From the NCBI GenBank assembly GCA_009917805.1, contig RGES01000024.1, forward strand, positions 1 to 13,709: a stretch of DNA of 13,709 nucleotides, written 5' to 3'. Every line of letters begins with the position of its first letter. Position 1 is the first letter of the stretch. Positions 6,827 through 13,709 of the stretch are shown in pieces. The notes beneath the pieces were generated by a model. The model was not told the DNA's origin. It worked only from the letters and a program-made list of their open reading frames with translations, and made no database searches. A program made the translations under genes and the position numbers. Source of the DNA: Verrucomicrobiota bacterium. GTDB lineage: Bacteria > Verrucomicrobiota > Verrucomicrobiia > Opitutales > UBA953.

Positions 6827-8122
6827 ATGCCCTCCCTTCCTCGCGTCATCAGCATCATCATGGGGGGCGGTCGCGGCTCCCGCCTCTATCCCCTGACCAA
6901 GGACCGCTGCAAGCCGGCCGTGCCGCTCGCCAGCAACTACCGCCTGGTCGACATCCCGATCAGCAACTGCCTGAACTCCGGCTTCAACCAGATCTTCGTC
7001 CTGACGCAGTTCAACACCGCTTCGCTCCATAAGCACATCCAGCAGACCTATAAGTTCGACGGTTTCGGCCGCGGGTTCGTCGACATCCTCGCCGCCGAAC
7101 AGACGGGCGACAAGGAGTCCTGGTACCAAGGCACGGCCGACGCGGTCCGCCAGAACCTCCATCATTACAACCTGAAGGACGAGGACCTCGTGCTCATCCT
7201 CTCGGGCGACCAGCTGTACCGTCTCGATTTCGACGAGCTGGCGCGCCAGCACATGGAGAACGCCGCCGACGTCACCATCGCCGCCAAGGCCATGCCGTCC
7301 GACCAGGTCAGCGCCCTCGGCGTCATGCGCGTCAACGCCGACCTCCGCATCGTGGAGTTCGTCGAGAAGCCGAAGGATCCGGCCGTGATCTCCTCGCTCG
7401 TGCTCGCCGGCAACGCCCGCGCCCGTCTTTCCGACAAGTCCGACAAGCCTTACTGCCTGGCCTCGATGGGCATCTACCTGTTCTCGGGCAAGGTCATGCG
7501 CGAAGCCCTCGCCGACCATGCCCAGACCGACTTCGGCAAGGAGGTCATCCCGGGCCTGCTGGCCTCGAAGCGCATGATGGCCTACGTCTTCGACGGCTAT
7601 TGGGAAGATATCGGCACCGTCGGCTCGTTCTGGGAGTGCAACCTGACCCTCACCGACCCGGTGCCTCCTTTCGACTTCTTCGACGGCCAGAACCCGGTCT
7701 ATACCCACGCCCGTTACCTGCCTCCGGCCAAGCTCAACGGCGCCCGCTCCCACCGCGTGCTCATGGCCGACGGCGCGATCGTCGACGACTCCGAGCTCAG
7801 CCGCTGCGTCATCGGCGTGCGCTCCGTCATCCGCGGCGGGTCCCGTCTCGAGAACGTGGTGATGATGGGCGCCGACGCCTTCGAACGTCCGCACGACCTC
7901 GCCAAGAACAATTCCCTTGGCCGCCCGGACGTCGGCGTCGGCCCGAACTGCCTCATCCGCAACGCCATCATCGACAAGAACGCGCGCATCGGCGCCGGTT
8001 GTCGCCTCGCGCCCACGGGCCTGCCAGAGAAATGGGAGACCGACGCCTTGTTCGTCCGTGACGGCGTGATCGTCGTCAAGAAGGGCGCGATCGTGCCTCC
8101 TGGCACCATCGTCGGGGAATGA
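6827..8122 (+). CDS. glgC: glucose-1-phosphate adenylyltransferase (ADP-glucose pyrophosphorylase)
   Basis: GlgC makes ADP-glucose from ATP and glucose-1-phosphate, the committed and regulated step of bacterial glycogen synthesis. The 431-aa protein has the full set of motifs: the nucleotide loop GGGRGSRLYPLT (13-24), PAVPLASNYRLVDIPISN (30-47), WYQGTADAVRQN (99-110), the metal-binding GDQLYRLD (127-134, Asp128), the sugar-phosphate motif FVEKP (178-182), and DIGTVGSFWE (261-270). The C-terminal left-handed beta-helix follows from about 300. PAVPLASNYRLVD resembles plant and cyanobacterial enzymes more than E. coli GlgC. The frame is open far upstream, but the MPSLPRVISI start fits the family N-terminus. 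A GGAGG at 6803-6807 lies 19 bases upstream, too far to be a normal Shine-Dalgarno. The last four bases overlap the next gene. Confidence 0.96.
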   Translation: MPSLPRVISIIMGGGRGSRLYPLTKDRCKPAVPLASNYRLVDIPISNCLNSGFNQIFVLTQFNTASLHKHIQQTYKFDGFGRGFVDILAAEQTGDKESWYQGTADAVRQNLHHYNLKDEDLVLILSGDQLYRLDFDELARQHMENAADVTIAAKAMPSDQVSALGVMRVNADLRIVEFVEKPKDPAVISSLVLAGNARARLSDKSDKPYCLASMGIYLFSGKVMREALADHAQTDFGKEVIPGLLASKRMMAYVFDGYWEDIGTVGSFWECNLTLTDPVPPFDFFDGQNPVYTHARYLPPAKLNGARSHRVLMADGAIVDDSELSRCVIGVRSVIRGGSRLENVVMMGADAFERPHDLAKNNSLGRPDVGVGPNCLIRNAIIDKNARIGAGCRLAPTGLPEKWETDALFVRDGVIVVKKGAIVPPGTIVGE

Positions 8123-9180
8123 AGACCTACGCCCGGACCTATTGGTTCACCTGGGCCTTCCTCGTGGTCGCGGCCGCCCTCACGGGCGTCGCGTCCCTGA
8201 AGGATGCTTTCTTCGGCGGCCTCTTCGCCGCGCTCTTGTCGGCCTTGCTGACCAAGGTCTATGAGCGCAGCGGTCCGCGCTATGCGCCGCTCCTGGGCGC
8301 CGCCGCCGGCACCCTCTGGGTCGTCGCGATGTTCTTCCGGCTTCGCTGGTTCGGTTACCCCGAAGACTTCGAGATGGCCCAGTGGACGTTGGGCACGGAC
8401 ATCTCGGTGCATGCCGCCGGTTTCGCCGGCGCCGCCCTGATGACCGCCTTGCTGGCGCGTCACGAGTTTCCCAAGGCCCTCGGCGGCGGTCTCCTGCTCG
8501 CCGCGGCCATGACGGTCGTGCCTTATGGCGTCATTGCTTGGATCGACCATCGCGTGGCGGGGCCGGTCGAGCTCGTGGTGCTGGTTTCGGCGGAGGTGGC
8601 GTCCGACGAAGGCCCGATCCGTCGCCCGGGGGCGGTCCAGGCGAACTTCACGCCGGCCGAGATCGTTTTCCTCAAGGAGCGGATGCTCGTCGTCGAGGGG
8701 CCCGGTGGCACCGAAGCGGTCGACGAGTCTGGCCGCCGCTATTGGCCGCTGGTCCGGCGTCGGCTGGTCTATCCCGGTAATCCCGGAGGTCCCGTACGCA
8801 CCGTCCTGCTCGTCCTGCCCCCGGGCCTGTCCGCGGCCGAGTCATGGAGCGTGCCGGTGCATCAGGATCCGCAGGGTCTGGCGCTCGTCACCCTCGGGGC
8901 CCGCAAGGACGTCAGGTTCTCGGGCGGGCCGGCCAGCCAGTCGGTGCGACTCGACGTCGCCTTGACCGTCAAAAACAAAGATGACGTGGTCGCTTACCAG
9001 AACCTGCAGGTCGAGACTTTCCGCAAATCGCCGATCGGCGATCTCTACGCCAGCATCCGGACGCAAGGCATCGCCGCCGCGTTCCCGACCAGCCTCACCG
9101 ATCCGAAGTCGCCGCCGAAAGCCGAAGATAAGGCCAAGCCTCGTCGGCCGAGCTTCGGCAATGTCCCGTCCGCCAAGTAG
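8119..9180 (+). CDS. polytopic membrane protein of unknown function, 353 aa
   Basis: Not recognised. Its start codon overlaps the glgC stop by four bases (ATGA), so the two are translationally coupled. The first 145 residues hold about five membrane helices (near 8-25, 31-47, 57-73, 96-113 and 120-141). Residues 150-353 form a soluble domain with beta-rich character (ELVVLVSAEV, RTVLLVLPPG, SVRLDVALTV) and a basic, proline-rich tail. An FTPAEIVFLKERM stretch lies near 175-187. No known catalytic motif is visible. Coupling to glgC could mean a role linked to carbohydrate storage, but operon partners in compact genomes are often unrelated. It ends 6 bases before the convergent ABC exporter gene, with no terminator hairpin visible between them. 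Confidence 0.82.
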   Translation: MKTYARTYWFTWAFLVVAAALTGVASLKDAFFGGLFAALLSALLTKVYERSGPRYAPLLGAAAGTLWVVAMFFRLRWFGYPEDFEMAQWTLGTDISVHAAGFAGAALMTALLARHEFPKALGGGLLLAAAMTVVPYGVIAWIDHRVAGPVELVVLVSAEVASDEGPIRRPGAVQANFTPAEIVFLKERMLVVEGPGGTEAVDESGRRYWPLVRRRLVYPGNPGGPVRTVLLVLPPGLSAAESWSVPVHQDPQGLALVTLGARKDVRFSGGPASQSVRLDVALTVKNKDDVVAYQNLQVETFRKSPIGDLYASIRTQGIAAAFPTSLTDPKSPPKAEDKAKPRRPSFGNVPSAK

Positions 9181-9186
9181 GCGACG

Positions 9187-10995
9187 TCAGGTCGTCGAGC
9201 TCAGGAAGTCGCGGTGCAATCCCGCGTACGCCCCTCGGAGGGCGAGCAGCTGTTCGTGCGTGCCGCGTTCGACGATGCGGCCTTCGTCGAGGACGATGAC
9301 GCAATCCGCCCGGCGGATCGTGCTGAGGCGATGGGCCACCACGAAGCAGGTGCGCCCTTTCATCAGGCGGGCCAGGGCGACCTGCAGGCGGGCTTCCGTG
9401 ATCGTGTCGACGGCGCTCGTGGCTTCGTCGAGCACCAGGATGCGGGGATTGGCCAGCAGGGCGCGCGCGAAGGCCACGAGCTGCTGCTGGCCCATCGAGA
9501 GGCCGCGCCCTTTCTCGGAGCAAGGCGTATGGATCCCGGCCGGAAGGTCTTCGATGAGGTCGAGGCAGTCGAGGTCGCGGAAGGCCTGCCGGATCTCCTC
9601 GTCGGTGGCGTCGGGGCGGGCGGCCTTGACGTTCTCGGCGATCGTGCCGGCGAAGAGGAAGTTCTGCTGGAAGACGAAGCCCATCTGTCGACGGAGGGTC
9701 TCCTGCCGCACGTCGGCGAGGTCATGGCCGTCGACGAAGACCTGACCTGAAAGCGGGAGCTGGAACTTCGCCAGCAGTCCGATGATGGTGGATTTTCCGG
9801 AACCGGTGTGTCCGACCAGCGCGATGACCTGTCCTGGCTGGGCGACGAACGAGATGCCGTGCAGCACCGGCCGATCCGGGACGTAGGCGAAACGGATGTC
9901 GCGGAATTCCACGTGGCCCTTGAGCGACGGGCACTCGACGGCCGTCGGCTTGTCCGTCCAGGCCGGCGGGGTGTCGAGCAGGCGGAAATAGCGTTCGGCG
10001 CCGGCCATCGCGAGCGTGGCTTCCGAGAGCTGCGTGCCGATGATCGTGATGGGCGAGAAGAAGAGGTCGGCCAGGAAGAAGAACGTCACCAGGTCGCCGA
10101 GGCCCGTGCCCGTGCCGGAGAGGGCCGCCCAGCCGCCGACGCCGATGAGCGCCGCCATGAAGCCCTGGGCGTTGAGTTCGAGCAGCGGCAGGTAGAGCGC
10201 CGTCAGGCTGGCGGTCTTCACCACGTTGCCGGCGAGGCTGCGGACGAGGCGGGTGAAGATGCCGGCGTTGGTGTCCTCGCGCGCGAAGCCCTGCGTCACG
10301 CGGATGCCTTGGACCGTCTCCGCCAGCGCGGAGGTCACGCGCGAGAAGGTCTCCTGCTGGACGCGCGAGGCGTGCAGGATCTTGCCGCGGAAGAAGCCGT
10401 GCACGAGCAGGAGGCAGGGCACGATGGCCAGCAGGACGAGGAAGAGCCGCGGGTTGGCGTAGAGCATCAGGGCGGCCGCGCAGCTCATCTGGCCGAAGGA
10501 GACGAAGGAGATGAAGAAGTTGTTCTGGATCCCGTTACGCATCGCCTCGATGTCCGAGATCATGCGGCTGATCAGGCTGCCGTGGCGGCGGGCATGGAAG
10601 AACGACAGCGGCTGCGTCAGCAGGTGCGCCATGAGCCGGTCACGCAGGTCGCGCAGGACGTTCTCGCCGATCTGGTGGGCGAGGCGGATGCGCCAGTATA
10701 GGGCGACGTCCGCGACGACGAAGAAGACCGTGAAGAGCGCCAGCGCCCGGATGGTCGCCGGGCCGTCACCCGTCGTCACGGGTCCCTTGATGATATGGCC
10801 GACGAGCCAGGCGAGGCCCGGCAGGGCCATCGCGCGGAAGACGCAGAGGCATAGCAGCGTGTTGCGCATCCCGCGGTGCGGGCCGGTGAAGGCGAGCAGG
10901 CGGGCGATGGTGGACCAGCGCAGGGGCAGGCGGTCCGGTTCTTCTTCGTCGGGGCGGAGGCGCCGTACCGCGATCTCGAGGCGGTCCTTGCTCAT
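9187..10995 (-). CDS. heterodimeric ABC exporter, subunit with catalytic glutamate
   Basis: A 602-aa type IV ABC half-exporter (MsbA/LmrA-like). About six membrane helices lie in residues 40-330, followed by an ATPase with Walker A GHTGSGKST (395-403), Q-loop FQQNFLF (442-448), signature LSMGQ (499-503), Walker B ILVLDE (519-524) with catalytic Glu524, SAVD (527-530) and switch His554. The signature departs from LSGGQ at its third residue, like the FSQGQ/LSQGQ form of TM288-type subunits in heterodimeric exporters. Its start overlaps the stop of the upstream ABC gene by four bases (10992-10995), so the two are made together and very probably pair. The substrate (lipid, drug or peptide) cannot be read from the sequence. 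The length is normal and the start ATG is fixed by the overlap. Confidence 0.93.
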   Translation of the reverse strand: MSKDRLEIAVRRLRPDEEEPDRLPLRWSTIARLLAFTGPHRGMRNTLLCLCVFRAMALPGLAWLVGHIIKGPVTTGDGPATIRALALFTVFFVVADVALYWRIRLAHQIGENVLRDLRDRLMAHLLTQPLSFFHARRHGSLISRMISDIEAMRNGIQNNFFISFVSFGQMSCAAALMLYANPRLFLVLLAIVPCLLLVHGFFRGKILHASRVQQETFSRVTSALAETVQGIRVTQGFAREDTNAGIFTRLVRSLAGNVVKTASLTALYLPLLELNAQGFMAALIGVGGWAALSGTGTGLGDLVTFFFLADLFFSPITIIGTQLSEATLAMAGAERYFRLLDTPPAWTDKPTAVECPSLKGHVEFRDIRFAYVPDRPVLHGISFVAQPGQVIALVGHTGSGKSTIIGLLAKFQLPLSGQVFVDGHDLADVRQETLRRQMGFVFQQNFLFAGTIAENVKAARPDATDEEIRQAFRDLDCLDLIEDLPAGIHTPCSEKGRGLSMGQQQLVAFARALLANPRILVLDEATSAVDTITEARLQVALARLMKGRTCFVVAHRLSTIRRADCVIVLDEGRIVERGTHEQLLALRGAYAGLHRDFLSSTT

Positions 10996-12827
10996 GCGAC
11001 GGCGCCCTCCGATTGGACGAGGATCGCCCGGCGATAATGGCCGTCCTGGGCCATCAGCTGCTCATGCGTGCCGACCTGGACGAGCTTGCCGTGCTCGAGG
11101 ACCAGGATCTGGTCGGCCCGGCGCAGCGTGCTGAGACGGTGGGCCACGATGAAGGTCGTGCGGCCGACCATCGCGGCTTCCATCGCTTCCATGATCTCTT
11201 TCTCGGTCTCCGGGTCGATGGCCGAGGTCGGATCGTCGAGCAGCAGCACCGTCGGTTCGAGGAGCAGGGCGCGGGCGATGGCGATGCGCTGACGTTGGCC
11301 GCCCGAAAGGTTGACGCCGCCTTCGCCGAGGAACGTCTCGTACCCTTCGGGGAGTTCGGCGATGAACGCATGGGCGCCGGCGATGCGGGCGGCGCGTTCG
11401 ATGCGTTCCTGCGTGGCGTCGGGGTGACCGAAGGCGATGTTCGCCGCGATGGTGTTCGAGAACAGGAAGTTCTCCTGGAAGACCATGCCGACCTGGCGTC
11501 GGAGTTCCGGCAGGGGCAGGCGGCGGATGTCGTGTCCGTCGAGCGTCACCCGGCCCGAGCGCGGGTCGTAGAAGCGGGGGATGAGCGAAAGCAGCGCCGA
11601 CTTGCCCGCGCCGGTGGCGCCGGCGATGGCGATGCGCTGGCCGGGCGCGGCGACGAAAGACAGGTCGCGGAGGACCGTCGCGTTCTCCTGGTATTCGAAA
11701 CTCACGTTCTCGAAGGCGACGCGGCCGAGGAAGCGCCCGGGCGAAGCCGCGTCGGCCTCCGTCGCCACGCCGGGGTCGGTGTCGAGGATCTCGAAGATGC
11801 GTTTGGCTCCGGCCAAGGAGACCTGGGCGTTGTCGACCACGGCGGCCAGCGTGGTGACCTGGGTCGAGAACTGCTGCAGCAGGCCGGCGAAGGCCACCAG
11901 CCCCGTGCCCAAGGCGATGTCGCCCCGGGCGACCATCCAGCCCCCGTAGCCGATCAGGATGGCCATGGAGAGGCGGTTGAGGCCGTCGATGACGGGCCAG
12001 AACAGGGCGATCTCGCCGAACACCTTGCGCTTCTGGACGCGGATGTCTTCGCTCCAGCCCGCGAAGCGGCCCATCACCCGCGGTTCCATCGCGAAACCTT
12101 TGACGACCTGGATGCCTTGGACGTTTTCCGAGAAGCCGAGCACCATGCGGTCCATCAGGTCGCGGTTCTCCTCGTAGGCCGGGCGCACCTTGCGCGAGAA
12201 CCGGATCGCGAACCAGATCTGGAACGGCAGCACCGAGAGGCAGGCCAGCGTGAGGCGCCAGTCGGTCCGGAGCATGTACGCGGAGCAGGCGACGAGCGTG
12301 ATCGTGATGATCGCGAGCTGCAGGATGACGCCTTCGATGAAGAGCCGGATCGCGTGCGCGTCCGAGGTGACGCGGTTGATGATCGAGCCGCTGGCGTTGG
12401 AGTCGAAGAAGCGGAAGCTCAGCTGCTGGAGCTTGGCGAAGACCTGCGAGCGCAGGTTGACGACGATGCGGCCGTGCAGGAAGCGGACGGAGACCAGCCC
12501 GAAGACGTAGGAGATCGTGGCGCGCAGCAGGGCGGCGACGAGGATGCCGGCGCCGAGCCAGACGAAGACCGCCTTGTCGGTGGCGTCGGCCGGGACGAAG
12601 AAAGGCAGATGCGGCGCCGGCACCGTGCGATCGGCGCAGTGGCGGACGAAGTCGATGCCGACGCCGGCGAGGGCGATGACGGCGACGGTCAGGAACACGA
12701 CGGCCAGCTGCAGCCCCAGCAGCTGCAGGCAGTCCGAGCGATACGACCAAGCGATGCGCAGCAACCGCCGCAGCGTGGCGTCACGGCTGGCGGCGGTCGT
12801 CGGGTCGGAGGCGGCGGGATTCACCAT
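10992..12827 (-). CDS. heterodimeric ABC exporter, subunit with degenerate ATPase site
   Basis: A 611-aa partner half-exporter when started at the ATG at 12827-12825 (MVNPAASDP). This puts about 35 residues before the first membrane helix (near 36-58), normal for the family. Further helices lie near 90-112, 165-185, 190-208, 272-296 and 305-325. The ATPase shows Walker A GATGAGKSA (403-411), Q451, a canonical signature LSGGQ (507-511), Walker B LLLDD (528-532), and switch His563. The usual catalytic Glu is Asp532, as in the degenerate half of TM287/288-type exporters. The frame stays open upstream to 13046 and beyond, but that part is antisense to a protease gene and does not look like exporter. 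The exact N-terminus is uncertain because a sequence junction lies close to it. Upstream of two-gene partner by a 4-base overlap. Confidence 0.9.
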   Translation of the reverse strand: MVNPAASDPTTAASRDATLRRLLRIAWSYRSDCLQLLGLQLAVVFLTVAVIALAGVGIDFVRHCADRTVPAPHLPFFVPADATDKAVFVWLGAGILVAALLRATISYVFGLVSVRFLHGRIVVNLRSQVFAKLQQLSFRFFDSNASGSIINRVTSDAHAIRLFIEGVILQLAIITITLVACSAYMLRTDWRLTLACLSVLPFQIWFAIRFSRKVRPAYEENRDLMDRMVLGFSENVQGIQVVKGFAMEPRVMGRFAGWSEDIRVQKRKVFGEIALFWPVIDGLNRLSMAILIGYGGWMVARGDIALGTGLVAFAGLLQQFSTQVTTLAAVVDNAQVSLAGAKRIFEILDTDPGVATEADAASPGRFLGRVAFENVSFEYQENATVLRDLSFVAAPGQRIAIAGATGAGKSALLSLIPRFYDPRSGRVTLDGHDIRRLPLPELRRQVGMVFQENFLFSNTIAANIAFGHPDATQERIERAARIAGAHAFIAELPEGYETFLGEGGVNLSGGQRQRIAIARALLLEPTVLLLDDPTSAIDPETEKEIMEAMEAAMVGRTTFIVAHRLSTLRRADQILVLEHGKLVQVGTHEQLMAQDGHYRRAILVQSEGAVA

Positions 12828-13709
12828 CCTCGCGGACCCGTCGGTGTTCCTGCTCGCGACGCTCGCCAGCCAGTCCGGGATCGCGGTCGTGGTGTCGGCC
12901 GGAAACGACTCCGCGCCGGTGGTGACGAGCCCCGACGACACCGCAGACTCCGGGGCGTTCGTCGTCGGAGCCTGCTGGCCCGGCCAGCAGCTCGGATTCA
13001 ACCCGCAGGACGGCTCGCCCGCGCAGCTTGCGTTCCCGGGCAACAACTACTGCCGGATGCCGCAGTCCAACTTCTCCGATCCGGAGGCCACCACCAACGC
13101 GGTGCACTGCTCGGGCTGGGGCGCCGGCGTGGCCACCACGGGATGGGTGGAACCCGGCCTCTACCGGGGCGACAACACGTCGACGGACCCGCTGCAGGTC
13201 AACCAGCTGCGAACCTATTCCGCGCAGTTCGGCGGCACGAGCGCCGCGGCGGCCATGATCGCAGGCTGGGTGGCGTGCGTGCAGGGCTTCGCGAAGGCAT
13301 ACGGCGAGGCGCCGCTCGGGACCTTCGTCCCCGCTCCGGGCCTGCCGCCGCAGCTCCGTGACCAGATCACCCGTCCGAGCAACATCAACAAGCAATGCGG
13401 CGAGGACTACTCGACCGGGTTCCCCGGCTTCCCGCAGAACGGCTCCGCAGCGGTCGGCGACATCCTGCGGACGCAGCAGGTCATCGCCCGCATCGGCGGA
13501 TTCCCCAACTGCGGCCCCACCCTTTCGAGCGTGATCGCGAATACGCCCGGAGGAACCGGCGGAGGCGCGCAGAGCGGTCGCATCTACACGGTGGTCACCG
13601 GGACCCAGGAATCGGGCTCGGGCAACTCCCTGTACACGACCGACGGGCGCTTCATGCGGATCGCCGCGGTGCGGCGCCGCGCCGGAACGGCGGGCCAGGG
13701 AGCGATGAC
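12820..13709 (+). pseudogene. subtilisin-like serine protease (S8), C-terminal fragment
   Basis: The frame beginning TTC at 12820 is open to the window edge without a stop (about 296 codons). It reads LLATLASQSGIAVVVSAGND, the region of the oxyanion-hole Asn (codon 12904-12906). It continues to FGGTSAAAAMIAG with the catalytic Ser codon at 13240-13242. Six or more cysteines (for example GACWPG, NYCRM, VHCSG, ACVQG, KQCGE, PNCGP) suggest a disulfide-bonded extracellular enzyme. The segments with the catalytic Asp and His and any signal peptide should lie several hundred bases upstream, but that DNA encodes the ABC exporter on the other strand, so the 5' part is missing. The motif GTSAAAAM differs from the usual GTSMAxPH, losing the Pro. 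GGA is a frequent Gly codon here but nearly absent in glgC. Either a truncated gene at a rearrangement, or a chimeric join in the assembly. The left edge is approximate. Confidence 0.8.

Noticed and set aside
12712..12728. Direct repeat of CAGCTGCAG near the exporter start
   Set aside because: It encodes the Leu/Gln-rich start of membrane helix 1 (LQLLGLQL); the repeat is explained by codon usage and not by a mobile element.
12828..13046. N-terminal extension of the exporter subunit to an ATG at 13046
   Set aside because: The 73 extra residues are antisense to the clear protease coding frame, contain no exporter-like sequence and would give an abnormally long N-terminus.
11013..13361. Very long plus-strand open frame opposite the exporter gene
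   Set aside because: Antisense artefact of high GC: its translation is rich in Asp, Glu, Arg, Gly and Ala without motifs, while the minus strand holds all ABC motifs.

Overview
This is a gene-dense, high-GC bacterial segment with short intergenic gaps, many overlapping or abutting genes and few recognisable Shine-Dalgarno sequences. Protein content (UMP kinase, EF-P, tRNA-Gln, ADP-glucose pyrophosphorylase, a YycJ-type metallo-hydrolase, ABCG-type and MsbA-type ABC transporters, several secreted proteins of unknown function) fits a didermal environmental bacterium. The overall style suggests Verrucomicrobiota, perhaps Opitutales-like, but that is an impression and not a demonstrated placement.

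Layout. 1-226 (minus): 5' end of pyrH, running off the left edge. 319-389 (plus): tRNA-Gln(UUG). 404-432: strong intrinsic terminator serving the minus-strand efp. 456-924 (minus): efp, broken by an internal loss of roughly 95 bases that also shifts the frame. 1040-1720 (minus): unrecognised secreted 226-aa protein. Divergent from it, on the plus strand, is a three-gene run: an ABCG-type transporter with fused ATPase and membrane domain (1768-3465), a small membrane-anchored protein (3584-3979) and a 644-aa secreted helical protein (3991-5925). 5929-6723 (minus): MBL-fold hydrolase, converging on that run. 6827-8122 (plus): glgC, overlapping by 4 bases an unrecognised polytopic membrane protein (8119-9180). 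12827-9187 (minus): two ABC exporter half-transporters overlapping by 4 bases. Their sequence asymmetry marks them as one heterodimeric exporter.

The right end (about 12.82 kb onward) changes character. The plus strand there encodes the C-terminal part of an extracellular subtilisin-like protease, open to the window edge but lacking its start and its first two catalytic residues. It abuts or overlaps the start of the exporter gene head-on. This is either a rearrangement breakpoint or a chimeric assembly join.

Functionally the window mixes housekeeping genes (nucleotide synthesis, translation, glycogen) with envelope export genes. The least explained part is the ABCG transporter plus its two downstream envelope proteins. 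I found no CRISPR array, insertion sequence, integrase or other mobile element, and no stretch over 300 bases without a gene.
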